Origin: an uncultured Dehalococcoidia bacterium
GTDB taxonomy: Bacteria; Chloroflexota; Dehalococcoidia; Lucifugimonadales; UBA3495
Length of the DNA stretch: 64,000 nucleotides
Assembly (NCBI GenBank): GCA_951812535.1
Contig: CATOSK010000006.1
Location: 372,001 to 436,000 of the forward strand
Reading direction: 5' to 3'
Below, in pieces: positions 41,506 through 49,852 of this stretch. Under the pieces are notes generated by a model, which saw only the letters and a list, made by a program, of their open reading frames with translations, had not been told where the DNA came from and did no database searches. Position numbers and translations under genes: made by a program. Each line of letters opens with the position of its first letter. Position 1 is the first letter of the stretch.

Positions 41506-41970
41506 GTGGACTGGAATGATTTCAAAGAAGCTGCCCCGGACCTGGCGAAACTCGGCGAGGAGCGGTTCGAGAGCTTCGGGCTGGTCCTCGTGGGAACTAT
41601 CCGGCGGAACGGCTGGCCGCGAATTTCTCCGGTGGAACCGCTCATCGTGGACGGTGAGCTCTACCTGGGAATGTCCTGGCGCTCCAGGAAAGCCCTGGAC
41701 CTGCTCCGCGACCCGCGCTGCACTGTCCACAGCGTGGTTTCCAACCGGGACGGCTCCGAAGGGGAGTTCAAGCTGTACGGGTGCGCCCGTGACGAAGTCT
41801 CCCCGGAGCGGCGCCGGGTCTATGCCGAGACCCTTTCCGAGAAGCTGGGGTTCGACCTGGAGGAGGAAGAGGACTGGCACCTGTTCGCCGTGGATATCGA
41901 GAGCGCCGCCTTCCTCATCATTGCCGATGGCGAACAGCATGCCCAGGTGTGGCCTCAGGCTGGGGAGTGA
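41506..41970 (+). CDS. Pyridoxamine 5'-phosphate oxidase-like flavin/F420-binding protein
   Basis: A 154-residue split-beta-barrel protein. LVLVGTIRRNGWPRISPVEP and LYLGMSWRSRKALDLLRDPR match the PNPOx-like superfamily, which includes FMN-, haem- and F420-binding proteins. The start is GTG at 41506 with AGGAGGA five bases upstream. Given cofE in this genome an F420-dependent role is possible, but the cofactor is not decided by the sequence. Confidence 0.8.
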   Translation: MDWNDFKEAAPDLAKLGEERFESFGLVLVGTIRRNGWPRISPVEPLIVDGELYLGMSWRSRKALDLLRDPRCTVHSVVSNRDGSEGEFKLYGCARDEVSPERRRVYAETLSEKLGFDLEEEEDWHLFAVDIESAAFLIIADGEQHAQVWPQAGE

Positions 41971-42315
41971 CAGCAACCCGGCAGGGCCCGCCCAAGGCGG
42001 AATCATTGGGAGCCCCCGCTTGCGGAGCGAGGGCGGCGGAGAAACCACCACCCAACCGCCACGCCCGCCGAGCGTTTAAGAGAAAGAAATTGCGGGGCCG
42101 CAAGACGGCCTATATAATCCTCGGAGAGAGGCAGTCCCACCCGAGCCGCCCTCCGTCTCCCAGCCGCCCTGGACAAGTTACCCAAATTGGCGGCGAAAGG
42201 GGCGGGCCGTAGAACAACAGTGGTCCCAGGGCGGAGCCATTGGGAGCCTTCGGCCACCGGCCTGCCTTTAGCCACCGCGCAGGCGGGGGGGTTTAGAAAG
42301 TGGGATTAGAACAAA
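41971..42315. repeat. Intergenic region with inverted-orientation hairpin remnants
   Basis: Contains a GACAAGTTACCCAAATTGGC segment (42172-42191), the reverse of the usual AACTTGTC orientation, next to CAGCCGCCCT and GGCGGCG arms. It also has imperfect GGCCACCGGCC copies. No gene is supported. Confidence 0.5.
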
Positions 42316-42675
42316 ATGGGAACTTTTAGGGTGTCCGTAGGCATTGGCAATCCAAATGGAACCAGCCTGCTGGAAGTCGATGCACTGGTCGACACGGGGG
42401 CCACTCATTCGATGATTCCTGAATCTGTGTTGAATGAGCTGGGCATCGAGCCTTATGAAGAGCGACCCGTTGGATTTGCGAATGGCCAGACAGCAAAGCA
42501 GCCCATAGGCAAGATGCGGGTCGTCTATGAAGGAAGGGAATGGGAGTGTCCGGTTTTCTTCGGCCCGGAGGGACACTACCTCATGGGTGCAACTACGTTG
42601 GAAAACTTTGGGCTGGTGATTGATCCCAACGGGCAGAGGCTGGTTCCCGTTGAATATCTGGCCAGACCGTTTTAG
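42316..42675 (+). CDS. Retropepsin-like aspartyl protease domain protein
   Basis: A 119-residue protein with the single-lobe aspartyl protease signature ALVDTGATHSMIP early and a hydrophobic-hydrophobic-Gly segment YLMGATTLENFGL late. This is the clan AA (retropepsin-like) pattern; two copies would dimerise to form the active site. It starts MGTFRVSVGIGNPNG. Many bacteria carry such genes singly and their targets are mostly unknown. Confidence 0.8.
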   Translation: MGTFRVSVGIGNPNGTSLLEVDALVDTGATHSMIPESVLNELGIEPYEERPVGFANGQTAKQPIGKMRVVYEGREWECPVFFGPEGHYLMGATTLENFGLVIDPNGQRLVPVEYLARPF

Positions 42676-42927
42676 TCAAATAACACCGGACCAGGCTGGT
42701 CAAGTATATAATTCCATCACCGAGCGAATTAAGTAAGAGAAGGGCGCGCCTGGGGAGCCACGGAGCCCCCAAGGAGCCTTAGACAAGTTACCCAACTTGG
42801 CGACGGAGGGAGCGACCCTCAGAACGAGAGCAACCTAAACAGTGCGCCCGAAATCGGGTGGCTCTTAAACATTAATGGACATGAAGGCTACGGAACGGGC
42901 CACTGCATCGGAGTTGAAACCAGCGCA
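42676..42927. repeat. Upstream region of the 2-oxoacid dehydrogenase genes, with a hairpin element
   Basis: TATAAT at 42707-42712 is a candidate -10, without a clear -35. A GACAAGTTACCCAACTTGGC unit follows (42782-42801) with flanking GGAGCC-type arms, and a GGGCGCGCC / GTGCGCCC outer pair (42743, 42841). The unit would lie in the leader of the E1 alpha mRNA. Confidence 0.45.
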
Positions 42928-43947
42928 ATGACATGGAGCGACAAAGAACCTGCCCCGAGCGAAGGCCGGGGTCTTCCTGCGGGACTCAATCCCGAGGACC
43001 TGGTGGACATCTACACGCGGATGGTCCTGGCCCGCACCACCGACGAGCGCATCTGGATGATGAACCGCCAGGGCAAGGTGCCCATCGCGGCGTCGTCGCA
43101 GGGGCACGAGGCGGGGCAGCTGGGCGTGCTGCTGGCGGCGGAGAAGGACGGCAACTGCTTCTTTTTCCCCTACTACCGGGACCTGGCCCTGAAGATGTCG
43201 GTGGGCCTCACTCCCGCCCAGGTGATGAAGTCCTTCATGGGCAAGGAGGGCGAGCCCTACAGCAACGCGCGGCAGTTTCCCCTCCAGGGGGCCGACCTGG
43301 AGCGGCGGGTCATCCAGATATCCAACGTGGTGGCGGCCGGCATGACCCAGGCGGTGGGGTTCGCGCTGGCCGGCAAGATGCGGGGGACCGGTGTGGTGGT
43401 CATCGTGTTCTTCGGCGACGGCGCGTCCAGCCAGGGCGAGAGCCACGAGGCGATGAACTTCGCCGGGATTCACAAGCTGCCGGTGGTGTTTGTTTGCGAG
43501 AACAACCGCTACGCCATTTCCGTCCCCCAGGCTTCCCAGATGGCCATCACCGACGTCGCCAACCGGGCTGACGGCTACGGCTTCCCTGGCGTGGTGGTGG
43601 ACGGCATGGACCTGCTGGCCGTCTACCAGTCCATGAGCGAGGCCATCCGGCGGGCCCGTGAGGAGGGGCCGGTGCTGGTGGAGCTGAAGCTGGAGCGGTT
43701 CATGCCCCACACCACCGACGACGATGACCGGCGCTACCGTCCGCCCGACGAAGTGGAGCAGGCCAAGCAGCGCGACCCGGTCCAGTCCTTGGGATCCCTC
43801 CTGGTGGAGCAGGGGTTCCTGGCTCCGGAAGGTGTGGAAGCTATTTCGCAGGAAGCGCGCCGGGCCGTGGATGAAGCCACCGACGCCGCCGACGTGGCCC
43901 CGCCTCCTCCCGCCGGGACGATGCTGGACCACCTGTTCGCGGAGTAG
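42928..43947 (+). CDS. 2-oxoacid dehydrogenase E1 component, alpha subunit
   Basis: A 339-residue thiamine diphosphate enzyme subunit. It has YTRMVLARTTDERIWMMNRQ and IAASSQGHEAGQLGV near the start and the TPP-Mg motif GDGASSQGESHEAMNF...CENN from about residue 163. The substrate could be pyruvate or branched-chain 2-oxoacids; the pattern is nearer the branched-chain type. It decarboxylates the 2-oxoacid and reductively acylates the lipoyl group on E2. Its beta subunit lies 405 bases downstream, past a cluster of repeats. Confidence 0.92.
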   Translation: MTWSDKEPAPSEGRGLPAGLNPEDLVDIYTRMVLARTTDERIWMMNRQGKVPIAASSQGHEAGQLGVLLAAEKDGNCFFFPYYRDLALKMSVGLTPAQVMKSFMGKEGEPYSNARQFPLQGADLERRVIQISNVVAAGMTQAVGFALAGKMRGTGVVVIVFFGDGASSQGESHEAMNFAGIHKLPVVFVCENNRYAISVPQASQMAITDVANRADGYGFPGVVVDGMDLLAVYQSMSEAIRRAREEGPVLVELKLERFMPHTTDDDDRRYRPPDEVEQAKQRDPVQSLGSLLVEQGFLAPEGVEAISQEARRAVDEATDAADVAPPPPAGTMLDHLFAE

Positions 43948-43948
43948 T

Positions 43949-44345
43949 AGCGCGCCCAGGGGCCATTTTGACAAGTTGCCGACAGGCAGGCCCCGAAAGC
44001 GCGCGAGATTAGAAGGAACCACCCAAGAGCCCCCGGCCACTGGCCGGCCTTTAGCCCCCGCGCAGAACCTGCCCCGAGCGGAGGCCGGGGGCCTGCCCCT
44101 GGCGAGGGCACGAGGGAAAGGGGCGGGGGGCGCCCAAGGGTTTCCCAAGTTTCCTTGCCCTGGGCGTGAGCGATTCAGATAAAAGGCCCCCGGCCACTGG
44201 CCGGAGCGAGCGGCCCCAGATGAGACAAGTTACCTTACGTGGCCCGCGAGCGATTTAGACAAAAAACCCCCGGCCACTGGCCGGAGCGAGAGCCAGCCGG
44301 AGACCCACCGCCCAACCCTGCGGCTGGCCGAGCGATTTAGATAAG
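43949..44345. repeat. Repeat cluster between E1 alpha and E1 beta
   Basis: Begins with a full GCGCGC-GGGGCC hairpin (43949-44005) with apical TTTTGACAAGTTGCCGACAGG, the same element as at 16148. Three CCGGCCA-C-TGGCCGG palindromes follow at 44033-44047, 44190-44204 and 44270-44284, and a GAGACAAGTTACCTTACG unit lies at 44222. No gene is supported. Confidence 0.75.
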
Positions 44346-44352
44346 GGACACA

Positions 44353-45336
44353 ATGGCCGAAAAGACCGTAATCGAAGCAGTCAGGGAAGCTATGTGGGAA
44401 GAGATGCAGCGCGATCCCACCGTCTTCGTCATGGGCGAGGACGTGGGACAGCGCGGCGGCGTCTTCCTGTCCACCCAGGGGTTCATCGAGGAGTTTGGCG
44501 CGGATCGGGTCATCGACACGCCCTTGGCCGAAGCCTCCATCATGGGCATCGCCCTGGGGGCGGCCTTCGGCGGGATGCGGCCCATCCCCGAAGTCCAGTT
44601 CTCCGACTTCGTCTGGCCCAGCGTGAACCAGCTTATCGGGGAGGCGGCCCGGACCTGCTACGGCACCAATGGGCAGCTGCCGGTGCCGATGGTGGTGCGG
44701 ATACCCTACGGCGGCGGCATCCGGGGCGGCCTGTTCCACTCCCAGAACGTGGAGGCCCATTTCTTCCATACCCCGGGGTTGAAGGTGGTGACGCCGTCCA
44801 CTCCCTACGACGCCAAGGGACTGCTCAAGTCGGCCATCCGGGACAACAACCCGGTGATATTCCTGGAGCACAAGAAGACCTACCGGCTGGTGCGGGGCGA
44901 GGTGCCCGAGGAGGAGTACGTTCTGCCCATCGGTTCCGCGGATGTGAAGCGGGTTGGTTCCGACGTTACGGTGGTTGGGTACGGGCTGGTGCTGCACTAT
45001 TGCCTGGAAGCCGCTGCCGAAGCCGCCGGCCGGGGCATCGACGTGGAGGTGGTGGACCTGCGCAGCCTCCGTCCGCTGGACACGGCCACGATCCTCGAGT
45101 CCGTGCAGAAGACGGGCAAGCTGCTGGTGGTCCACGAGGACAACCTGACCGGGGGCGTCGGCGCGGAGATAGCGGCCCTGGCGGCCGATCACGCTTTCGA
45201 ATACCTGGACGGGCCGGTCATGCGGGTGTGCGGCCCCGACGTTCCCACCATGCCCTTCGCCTCCAGCCTTGAGGACGCCTACATGCCGACGGCGGAGAAG
45301 ATAACCGCCGCATTGGACCGGCTGGCGGCGTACTGA
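44353..45336 (+). CDS. 2-oxoacid dehydrogenase E1 component, beta subunit
   Basis: A 327-residue transketolase-like subunit. VFVMGEDVGQRGGVFLSTQG, PLAEASIMGIALGAAFGGMR and SDFVWPSVNQLIGEAARTCY are standard for E1 beta. The C-terminal domain has VEVVDLRSLRPLDTATILES and LLVVHEDNLTGGVGAEIAA. It completes the alpha2-beta2 E1. The E2 gene starts 16 bases after its stop. Confidence 0.94.
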   Translation: MAEKTVIEAVREAMWEEMQRDPTVFVMGEDVGQRGGVFLSTQGFIEEFGADRVIDTPLAEASIMGIALGAAFGGMRPIPEVQFSDFVWPSVNQLIGEAARTCYGTNGQLPVPMVVRIPYGGGIRGGLFHSQNVEAHFFHTPGLKVVTPSTPYDAKGLLKSAIRDNNPVIFLEHKKTYRLVRGEVPEEEYVLPIGSADVKRVGSDVTVVGYGLVLHYCLEAAAEAAGRGIDVEVVDLRSLRPLDTATILESVQKTGKLLVVHEDNLTGGVGAEIAALAADHAFEYLDGPVMRVCGPDVPTMPFASSLEDAYMPTAEKITAALDRLAAY

Positions 45337-45352
45337 ATTGGGACGGTAGAAT

Positions 45353-46741
45353 TTGGCGCTTCTGATTGAACTTCCCCAGGTTGGCGAGTCGGTGGTCGAA
45401 GGCACCATCGGCAAGTGGCTGAAGCAGCCCGGGGACACAATCCAAAGGTACGACCCGCTGGTGGAAGTGGTGACCGACAAGGTCACCATGGATATGCCCT
45501 CCCCGGTCACCGGCACCCTGTTGCGGATTCTCGCGCAGGAAGGCGATGTGGTGCCCATGGGCGCTCCCATCGCCGAGGTAGAGACCGACGAAGCCCCCGC
45601 GGCGGCGGCTTCCCCTGTGGAATCCGTTGCCGATGCCGTTCCATCCGCTCCAGCGGCTCCCGTCAACCCGGGGACAACCGGCTATCTCATCCGGGACCAG
45701 CGTCCCGTCGGACCCACCGGCGGCGGCCCCGGCGGGCAACCACCCGGATCGGATGTTCCATCACCCGCGTCCTCTCCCCAAGCCGACCCGGAACCAGCCC
45801 GGCTGTCTCCCGCAGTGCGCCGCCTGGCCCGCGAGCACAACGTAGACCTGTATCGGGTGTCCGGCACCGGGATGGGCGGACGCATCACCCGGCAGGACGT
45901 TGAGGCGTACCTGGAACAACGGTCCACCGCTCCGGCGCCGCCTCCGGCCGCAGCGCCCCCGGAGGCAACTCCTGCTCCGACAAGCGCCCCCGTTCCCTCA
46001 CCGGCCGTCTCGCCGGCACGGAACGGGGAAGACGAGGAGCGTATCCCGCTGACCCCGGTCCGCCGCATGATCGCCGACGCGATGGTCCGCAGCGTGACCC
46101 AGATACCCCACGCCTGGAGTACCGTCGAGGTGGACGTCACCAGCCTGGTGGCGGTGCGCAGCGGCCTGCGGGATTCCTTCCAGCAGCGGGAAGGCGTGGA
46201 GATTACCTACCTCCCCTTCGTCATCAAGATGGTGGTCGAGGCCCTCCGGGAGAACCCCACGCTGAACGCTTCCTGGGACAACGACGCCATCATCCTCAAG
46301 AGGCGCATAAACATGGGCATCGCCGTGGCCGGCCCCGAAGGACTGATTGTGCCGGTAATCCACGATGCCCAGCAGTTGAGCATCGCCGGCCTCGCCCACC
46401 GGGTCGCCGACCTCACCTCCCGGGCCCGCTCCCGCCGCCTGACCCTCGACGACGTCCAGGGCGGCACCTTCACCCTGAACAACACCGGCGTTCTTGGCTC
46501 GACCGTCTCCCAGCCCATCATCAACCCGCCCCAGGCCGCCATCCTGACCACCGAGGCGATCCAGAAGCGGCCGGTGGTCGTCCCGGACTCAAAAAACGGG
46601 GACGCCATCGCCATCAGGTCGATGATGAACGTCTGCCTGTCCTTCGACCACCGCATCAACGACGGGGCCGAGTCCAGCGCGTTCCTCCAGTCGGTGAAGC
46701 GCCGGCTGGAAGCAATAGACGCCGATACCCCCATCTACTAG
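45353..46741 (+). CDS. 2-oxoacid dehydrogenase E2 (dihydrolipoyl acyltransferase)
   Basis: A 462-residue protein starting with TTG. It has one lipoyl domain with Lys43 in VVTDKVTMDMPSP, a Pro/Ala/Ser-rich linker, the peripheral subunit-binding domain (LSPAVRRLAREHNVDLYRVS to RITRQDVEAYL), a second linker and the acyltransferase core. The catalytic His433 and Asp437 are in SFDHRINDGAESS. It forms the core of the complex and passes the acyl group to CoA. The E3 gene is not in the window. Confidence 0.94.
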   Translation: MALLIELPQVGESVVEGTIGKWLKQPGDTIQRYDPLVEVVTDKVTMDMPSPVTGTLLRILAQEGDVVPMGAPIAEVETDEAPAAAASPVESVADAVPSAPAAPVNPGTTGYLIRDQRPVGPTGGGPGGQPPGSDVPSPASSPQADPEPARLSPAVRRLAREHNVDLYRVSGTGMGGRITRQDVEAYLEQRSTAPAPPPAAAPPEATPAPTSAPVPSPAVSPARNGEDEERIPLTPVRRMIADAMVRSVTQIPHAWSTVEVDVTSLVAVRSGLRDSFQQREGVEITYLPFVIKMVVEALRENPTLNASWDNDAIILKRRINMGIAVAGPEGLIVPVIHDAQQLSIAGLAHRVADLTSRARSRRLTLDDVQGGTFTLNNTGVLGSTVSQPIINPPQAAILTTEAIQKRPVVVPDSKNGDAIAIRSMMNVCLSFDHRINDGAESSAFLQSVKRRLEAIDADTPIY

Positions 46742-46905
46742 CGGCGTTCTGAGGGTCGCCGCTTTCGCTCGTGCTATTTGGGTAACTTGTCTAGGACTCG
46801 CTGGGCGGCTCCGCGGCGTTCTAAGGGTCGCCGCTTTCGCTCGTGCCATTTGGGTAACTTGTCCAAGACTCGCTGGGCGGCTCCGCGGCTGCCGGCCCCG
46901 GAGAG
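46742..46905. repeat. Two tandem GTCGCCGC...AACTTGTC units
   Basis: Two nearly identical units of 77 bases (starting about 46744 and 46821) read GCGTTCT(g/a)(a/g)GGGTCGCCGC, GGTAACTTGTC and GCTGGGCGGCTCCGCGGC. The outer GCCGC / GCGGC arms pair. In these copies the inner arms (GCTCG and ACTCGC) are not complementary. Confidence 0.75.
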
Positions 46906-46914
46906 CTAGCAGGG

Positions 46915-47574
46915 ATGTCATGGCCAGCGGCCCCGGAGGGGAGACTGAAGGTCATTACCCCCGGCGTGGTGGACTACCGCCGGGCCTGGGACTGGCAGAT
47001 CGCCCTGGCTGCTGCCGTCCGCGAGGGACGGCAGCCCAGCACCCTGTTCCTCCTCGAGCACCCTCCGGTGTACACCCTGGGACGTCTCAGCAAGCCGGAG
47101 CATCTGCTGGCCGCCCCGGAAGAACTGGCGGCTGCCGGTGCGGACGTGGTGGAAACCGACCGCGGCGGTCAGATAACCTTCCACGGCCCCGGCCAGCTGG
47201 TGGCCTATCCGGTGATGGACCTGAGGGGATGGGGCGGTCCCGTGAAGTACGTGCGTACCCTGGAGCAGGTCATCATCGAGGCCATGTCCGACTTCGGCAT
47301 CCCCGCCGGACTTAACCCCGGCTTGACCGGGGTCTGGGTGGGAGATGCCAAGATTGCCGCCATCGGCGTGAAGATCAGCCGCGGCGTTGCCTACCACGGC
47401 TTCTCCATCAACGTGAACACCGACCTCTCCTACTACGACCGGATAGTCCCCTGCGGCATCGAAGACGGCCAGGTTACGTCAATGGAGCGCATCCTGGGCC
47501 ATCCGGTGGAGTTGGCAGAAGTGGCGGCGCGGGTGGCGGAACGGTTTGGGGAGGGGATGGGGGTTCATATATAG
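46915..47574 (+). CDS. lipB: LipB: octanoyl-[ACP]:protein N-octanoyltransferase
   Basis: A 219-residue protein. LFLLEHPPVYTLGRLSKPEH, RGGQITFHGPGQLVAYPVMD and the catalytic pair Lys146 (GDAKIAAIG) and Cys180 (VPCGIEDGQVTS), spaced 34 residues apart as in known LipB. It moves octanoate from acyl carrier protein to lipoyl domains, the first step of de novo lipoylation. Its place directly after E2 fits modification of that E2. The LipA gene is not in view. Confidence 0.95.
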   Translation: MSWPAAPEGRLKVITPGVVDYRRAWDWQIALAAAVREGRQPSTLFLLEHPPVYTLGRLSKPEHLLAAPEELAAAGADVVETDRGGQITFHGPGQLVAYPVMDLRGWGGPVKYVRTLEQVIIEAMSDFGIPAGLNPGLTGVWVGDAKIAAIGVKISRGVAYHGFSINVNTDLSYYDRIVPCGIEDGQVTSMERILGHPVELAEVAARVAERFGEGMGVHI

Positions 47575-47616
47575 CTGCCTCAACCGTTCCAACGAGTTTG
47601 AATCAAGGACAGAACA

Positions 47617-47946
47617 ATGCCCTACGACGAAACCCTGGCCCAAAGGGTTGAACAAGTCCTCTCCCAGCAACCCGGCATCGTGTCCAGGAAGATGTTCGGC
47701 GGGTTGGCCTTCATGCTCAACGGGAACATGTCCGTGGGTATCCTCCGGGACCAATTGATGGTCCGGATCGGCCCTGACGGGTACGAGGATGCTCTTTCCC
47801 TTCCCCACTGCCGGCCCATGGACTTTACCGGGCGCCCGATGCGGGGGTTCGTCATGGTGGACCCTGAAGGAATCGCCGACGACGCCGCATTGAATGAGTG
47901 GGTGCAGCGGGGAGTATCCTTCGCCTCAACCCTCCCCGCCAAGTAG
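47617..47946 (+). CDS. TfoX N-terminal domain protein
   Basis: A 109-residue protein consisting only of the TfoX-N domain: VEQVLSQQPGIVSRKMFGGL, AFMLNGNMSVGILRDQLMVR and GRPMRGFVMVDPEGIADDAA. Full TfoX regulates competence in gammaproteobacteria, but the isolated N-domain is widespread and its role is unknown. It follows lipB by 42 bases. Confidence 0.88.
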   Translation: MPYDETLAQRVEQVLSQQPGIVSRKMFGGLAFMLNGNMSVGILRDQLMVRIGPDGYEDALSLPHCRPMDFTGRPMRGFVMVDPEGIADDAALNEWVQRGVSFASTLPAK

Positions 47947-48059
47947 TCCTTTTTCCTTCGACAACCCGGCCCCCTGCCGGGTATCATTGCTCCCCGGGGC
48001 CGGGCGGTCCGGTTGCCGTGACCCGGGATAGGCCGCAGTAACAGCTCAGGGGGTATCCG

Positions 48060-49244
48060 ATGCCGGTTTCTTCAGGTGTCCGCAGGGCGTTGGAGCAGGG
48101 CGGATGGATCCGCCGGATGTTCGAAGCCGGGATCACGTTGAAAGCCCAGTACGGCGACGATAAGGTTTTCGACCTTTCCCTGGGAAACCCGGTGGTCGAG
48201 CCTCCCGCCGAATTCAGGGATGAGCTGCGGCGTCTGGCCGAGACTCCCATCCCCGGAATGCACCGCTACATGCCCAACAACGGCTATCCCGAGACCCGGC
48301 AGGCGGTGGCCGACAGTTTGAGGGAGGAGACGGGAATGGCCTTCACCGCCGGCGACGTGGTGATGACCTGCGGAGCGGCCGCGGCGTTGAACGTGGTCCT
48401 CAAGACCATCCTCGATCCGGGGGACGAGGTCATCATCCTGTCACCCTACTTCGTCGAGTACGGTTTCTACATAGACAACCACCAGGGGAATCCGGTGGTC
48501 GTGCCCACCGATGAAGGCTTCCAACCGGACCTGGCGGCCATCGAAGCCGCCGTCTCTCCCCGGACGAAGGCCATCATCATCAACTCTCCCAACAATCCGT
48601 CGGGAGTGGTCTATTCCGCCGGTACCCTGGAAGCCCTGGCCGGGCTCCTGGAGCGATGCCAGTCCCGCAACGGCAGTCCCATCTACCTGATCAGCGACGA
48701 GCCTTACCGCCGCATCATCTTCGACGGCCTGACCTATCCCCAGGTGTTCCCCCACTACGACAACACCATCGTGGTGACCTCCCACGCCAAGGACCTGGCC
48801 CTGCCGGGGGAACGCATCGGCCACATCGCCGTCAGCCCGGCTTGCCCCGACCGGGGAGAGTTGACGGACGGGTTCACCTTCTGCAACCGCACCCTGGGGT
48901 TCGTAAACGCGCCGGCGCTCATGCAGCATGTGGTCCGCCGGCTGCAGGGGGTCAGCGTGGACGCCGGGGACTACCAGCGGAAACGGGACTTCCTGCATTC
49001 CCAGCTAACCGAAATGGGTTACTCGGTGGTTAAACCCCAGGGGGCGTTCTACCTTTTCCCCAAGTCTCCGGTGGACGACGACGTCGCTTTCGTGGAGGCC
49101 CTGCAGGAGTTCAACGTCCTGACGGTCCCCGGCCGCGGGTTCGGGACTCCCGGCTACTTCCGCATTTCCTACTGCGTCGAGGACCGGGTGCTGGAAGGGG
49201 CGATGGACGGGTTCGCCCGCACTGCGGAGCGGTTCGGCCTCTGA
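48060..49244 (+). CDS. Class I/II PLP aminotransferase (aspartate aminotransferase-like)
   Basis: A 394-residue fold type I PLP enzyme. The features are MHRYMPNNGYPETRQAVADS, the cofactor site CGAAAALNVVLKTILDPGDE, the Asn in INSPNNPSGVVYS, the Asp/Tyr in LISDEPYRRIIF, the Schiff-base Lys in SHAKDLALPGERIGH and the substrate Arg in FRISYC. The usual Ser before Lys in SxSK is His-Ala here (SHAK). The amino donor is unknown. It is closed by a 3-base gap to the convergent Uma2 gene. Confidence 0.9.
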   Translation: MPVSSGVRRALEQGGWIRRMFEAGITLKAQYGDDKVFDLSLGNPVVEPPAEFRDELRRLAETPIPGMHRYMPNNGYPETRQAVADSLREETGMAFTAGDVVMTCGAAAALNVVLKTILDPGDEVIILSPYFVEYGFYIDNHQGNPVVVPTDEGFQPDLAAIEAAVSPRTKAIIINSPNNPSGVVYSAGTLEALAGLLERCQSRNGSPIYLISDEPYRRIIFDGLTYPQVFPHYDNTIVVTSHAKDLALPGERIGHIAVSPACPDRGELTDGFTFCNRTLGFVNAPALMQHVVRRLQGVSVDAGDYQRKRDFLHSQLTEMGYSVVKPQGAFYLFPKSPVDDDVAFVEALQEFNVLTVPGRGFGTPGYFRISYCVEDRVLEGAMDGFARTAERFGL

Positions 49245-49247
49245 GCG

Positions 49248-49802
49248 TCAGTCCGCGAAAACCTGCCCCAATTCGATGGACAACCCCGGCAGCAGGGGAG
49301 ATGCCAGCGTGTCCTCGGCGCTCAACGTGGCGGTTAGCGTCCAACCGTTGGCCCCGGCGGACAGCACCTCCAGAGTCCTGGAATCCGGGTCGACGATCCA
49401 GTACTCCCGCACGCCCCGTTCGGCGTAGACGTCCTGCTTGTGGCCCCGGTCGTGCCGTTGGGTGGACGGGGACAGGATCTCCACCACCAGGTCCGGTGCT
49501 CCCTGGATATTGGCCTCGGTGATTATCCCCCGGCGTTCGTTGGACACGAACAGGATGTCCGGTTGGTACACCTCCCGGTCGGGGAACACCACGTCGAGGG
49601 GGGCAATGCAGGCCTCCCCCAGACCCGTCCTTTCAATGTGTTGGGTCAACTCTACCGCCAACCGCAACGAAATTCTCTGGTGTCTCGTAGTCGGGGAAGG
49701 TGCCAAAATCAGCTCTCCGTCAATCAACTGGCAGCGCACGTCGTCGGGCGTGTTCATGTAGTCTGCGACGGTGAACTTGGTCTTGGGTTTTGGTTGTGTC
49801 AT
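49248..49802 (-). CDS. Uma2-family (DUF820) putative endonuclease
   Basis: A 184-residue PD-(D/E)XK-type protein. The fold residues are in QLIDGELILAPSPTTRHQRI, YQPDILFVSNER, PDLVVEILSPSTQRHDRGHK and REYWIVDPDSRTLEVL. Family members are very common in cyanobacteria and Chloroflexota; their biological target is not established. It is the last gene behind the CoA-transferase/MFS/MaoC group. Confidence 0.9.
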   Translation of the reverse strand: MTQPKPKTKFTVADYMNTPDDVRCQLIDGELILAPSPTTRHQRISLRLAVELTQHIERTGLGEACIAPLDVVFPDREVYQPDILFVSNERRGIITEANIQGAPDLVVEILSPSTQRHDRGHKQDVYAERGVREYWIVDPDSRTLEVLSAGANGWTLTATLSAEDTLASPLLPGLSIELGQVFAD

Positions 49803-49852
49803 GACATGACCTTACCGGGACTGGAATCGCCCCATCCCTTCCGTTCCTGTTC

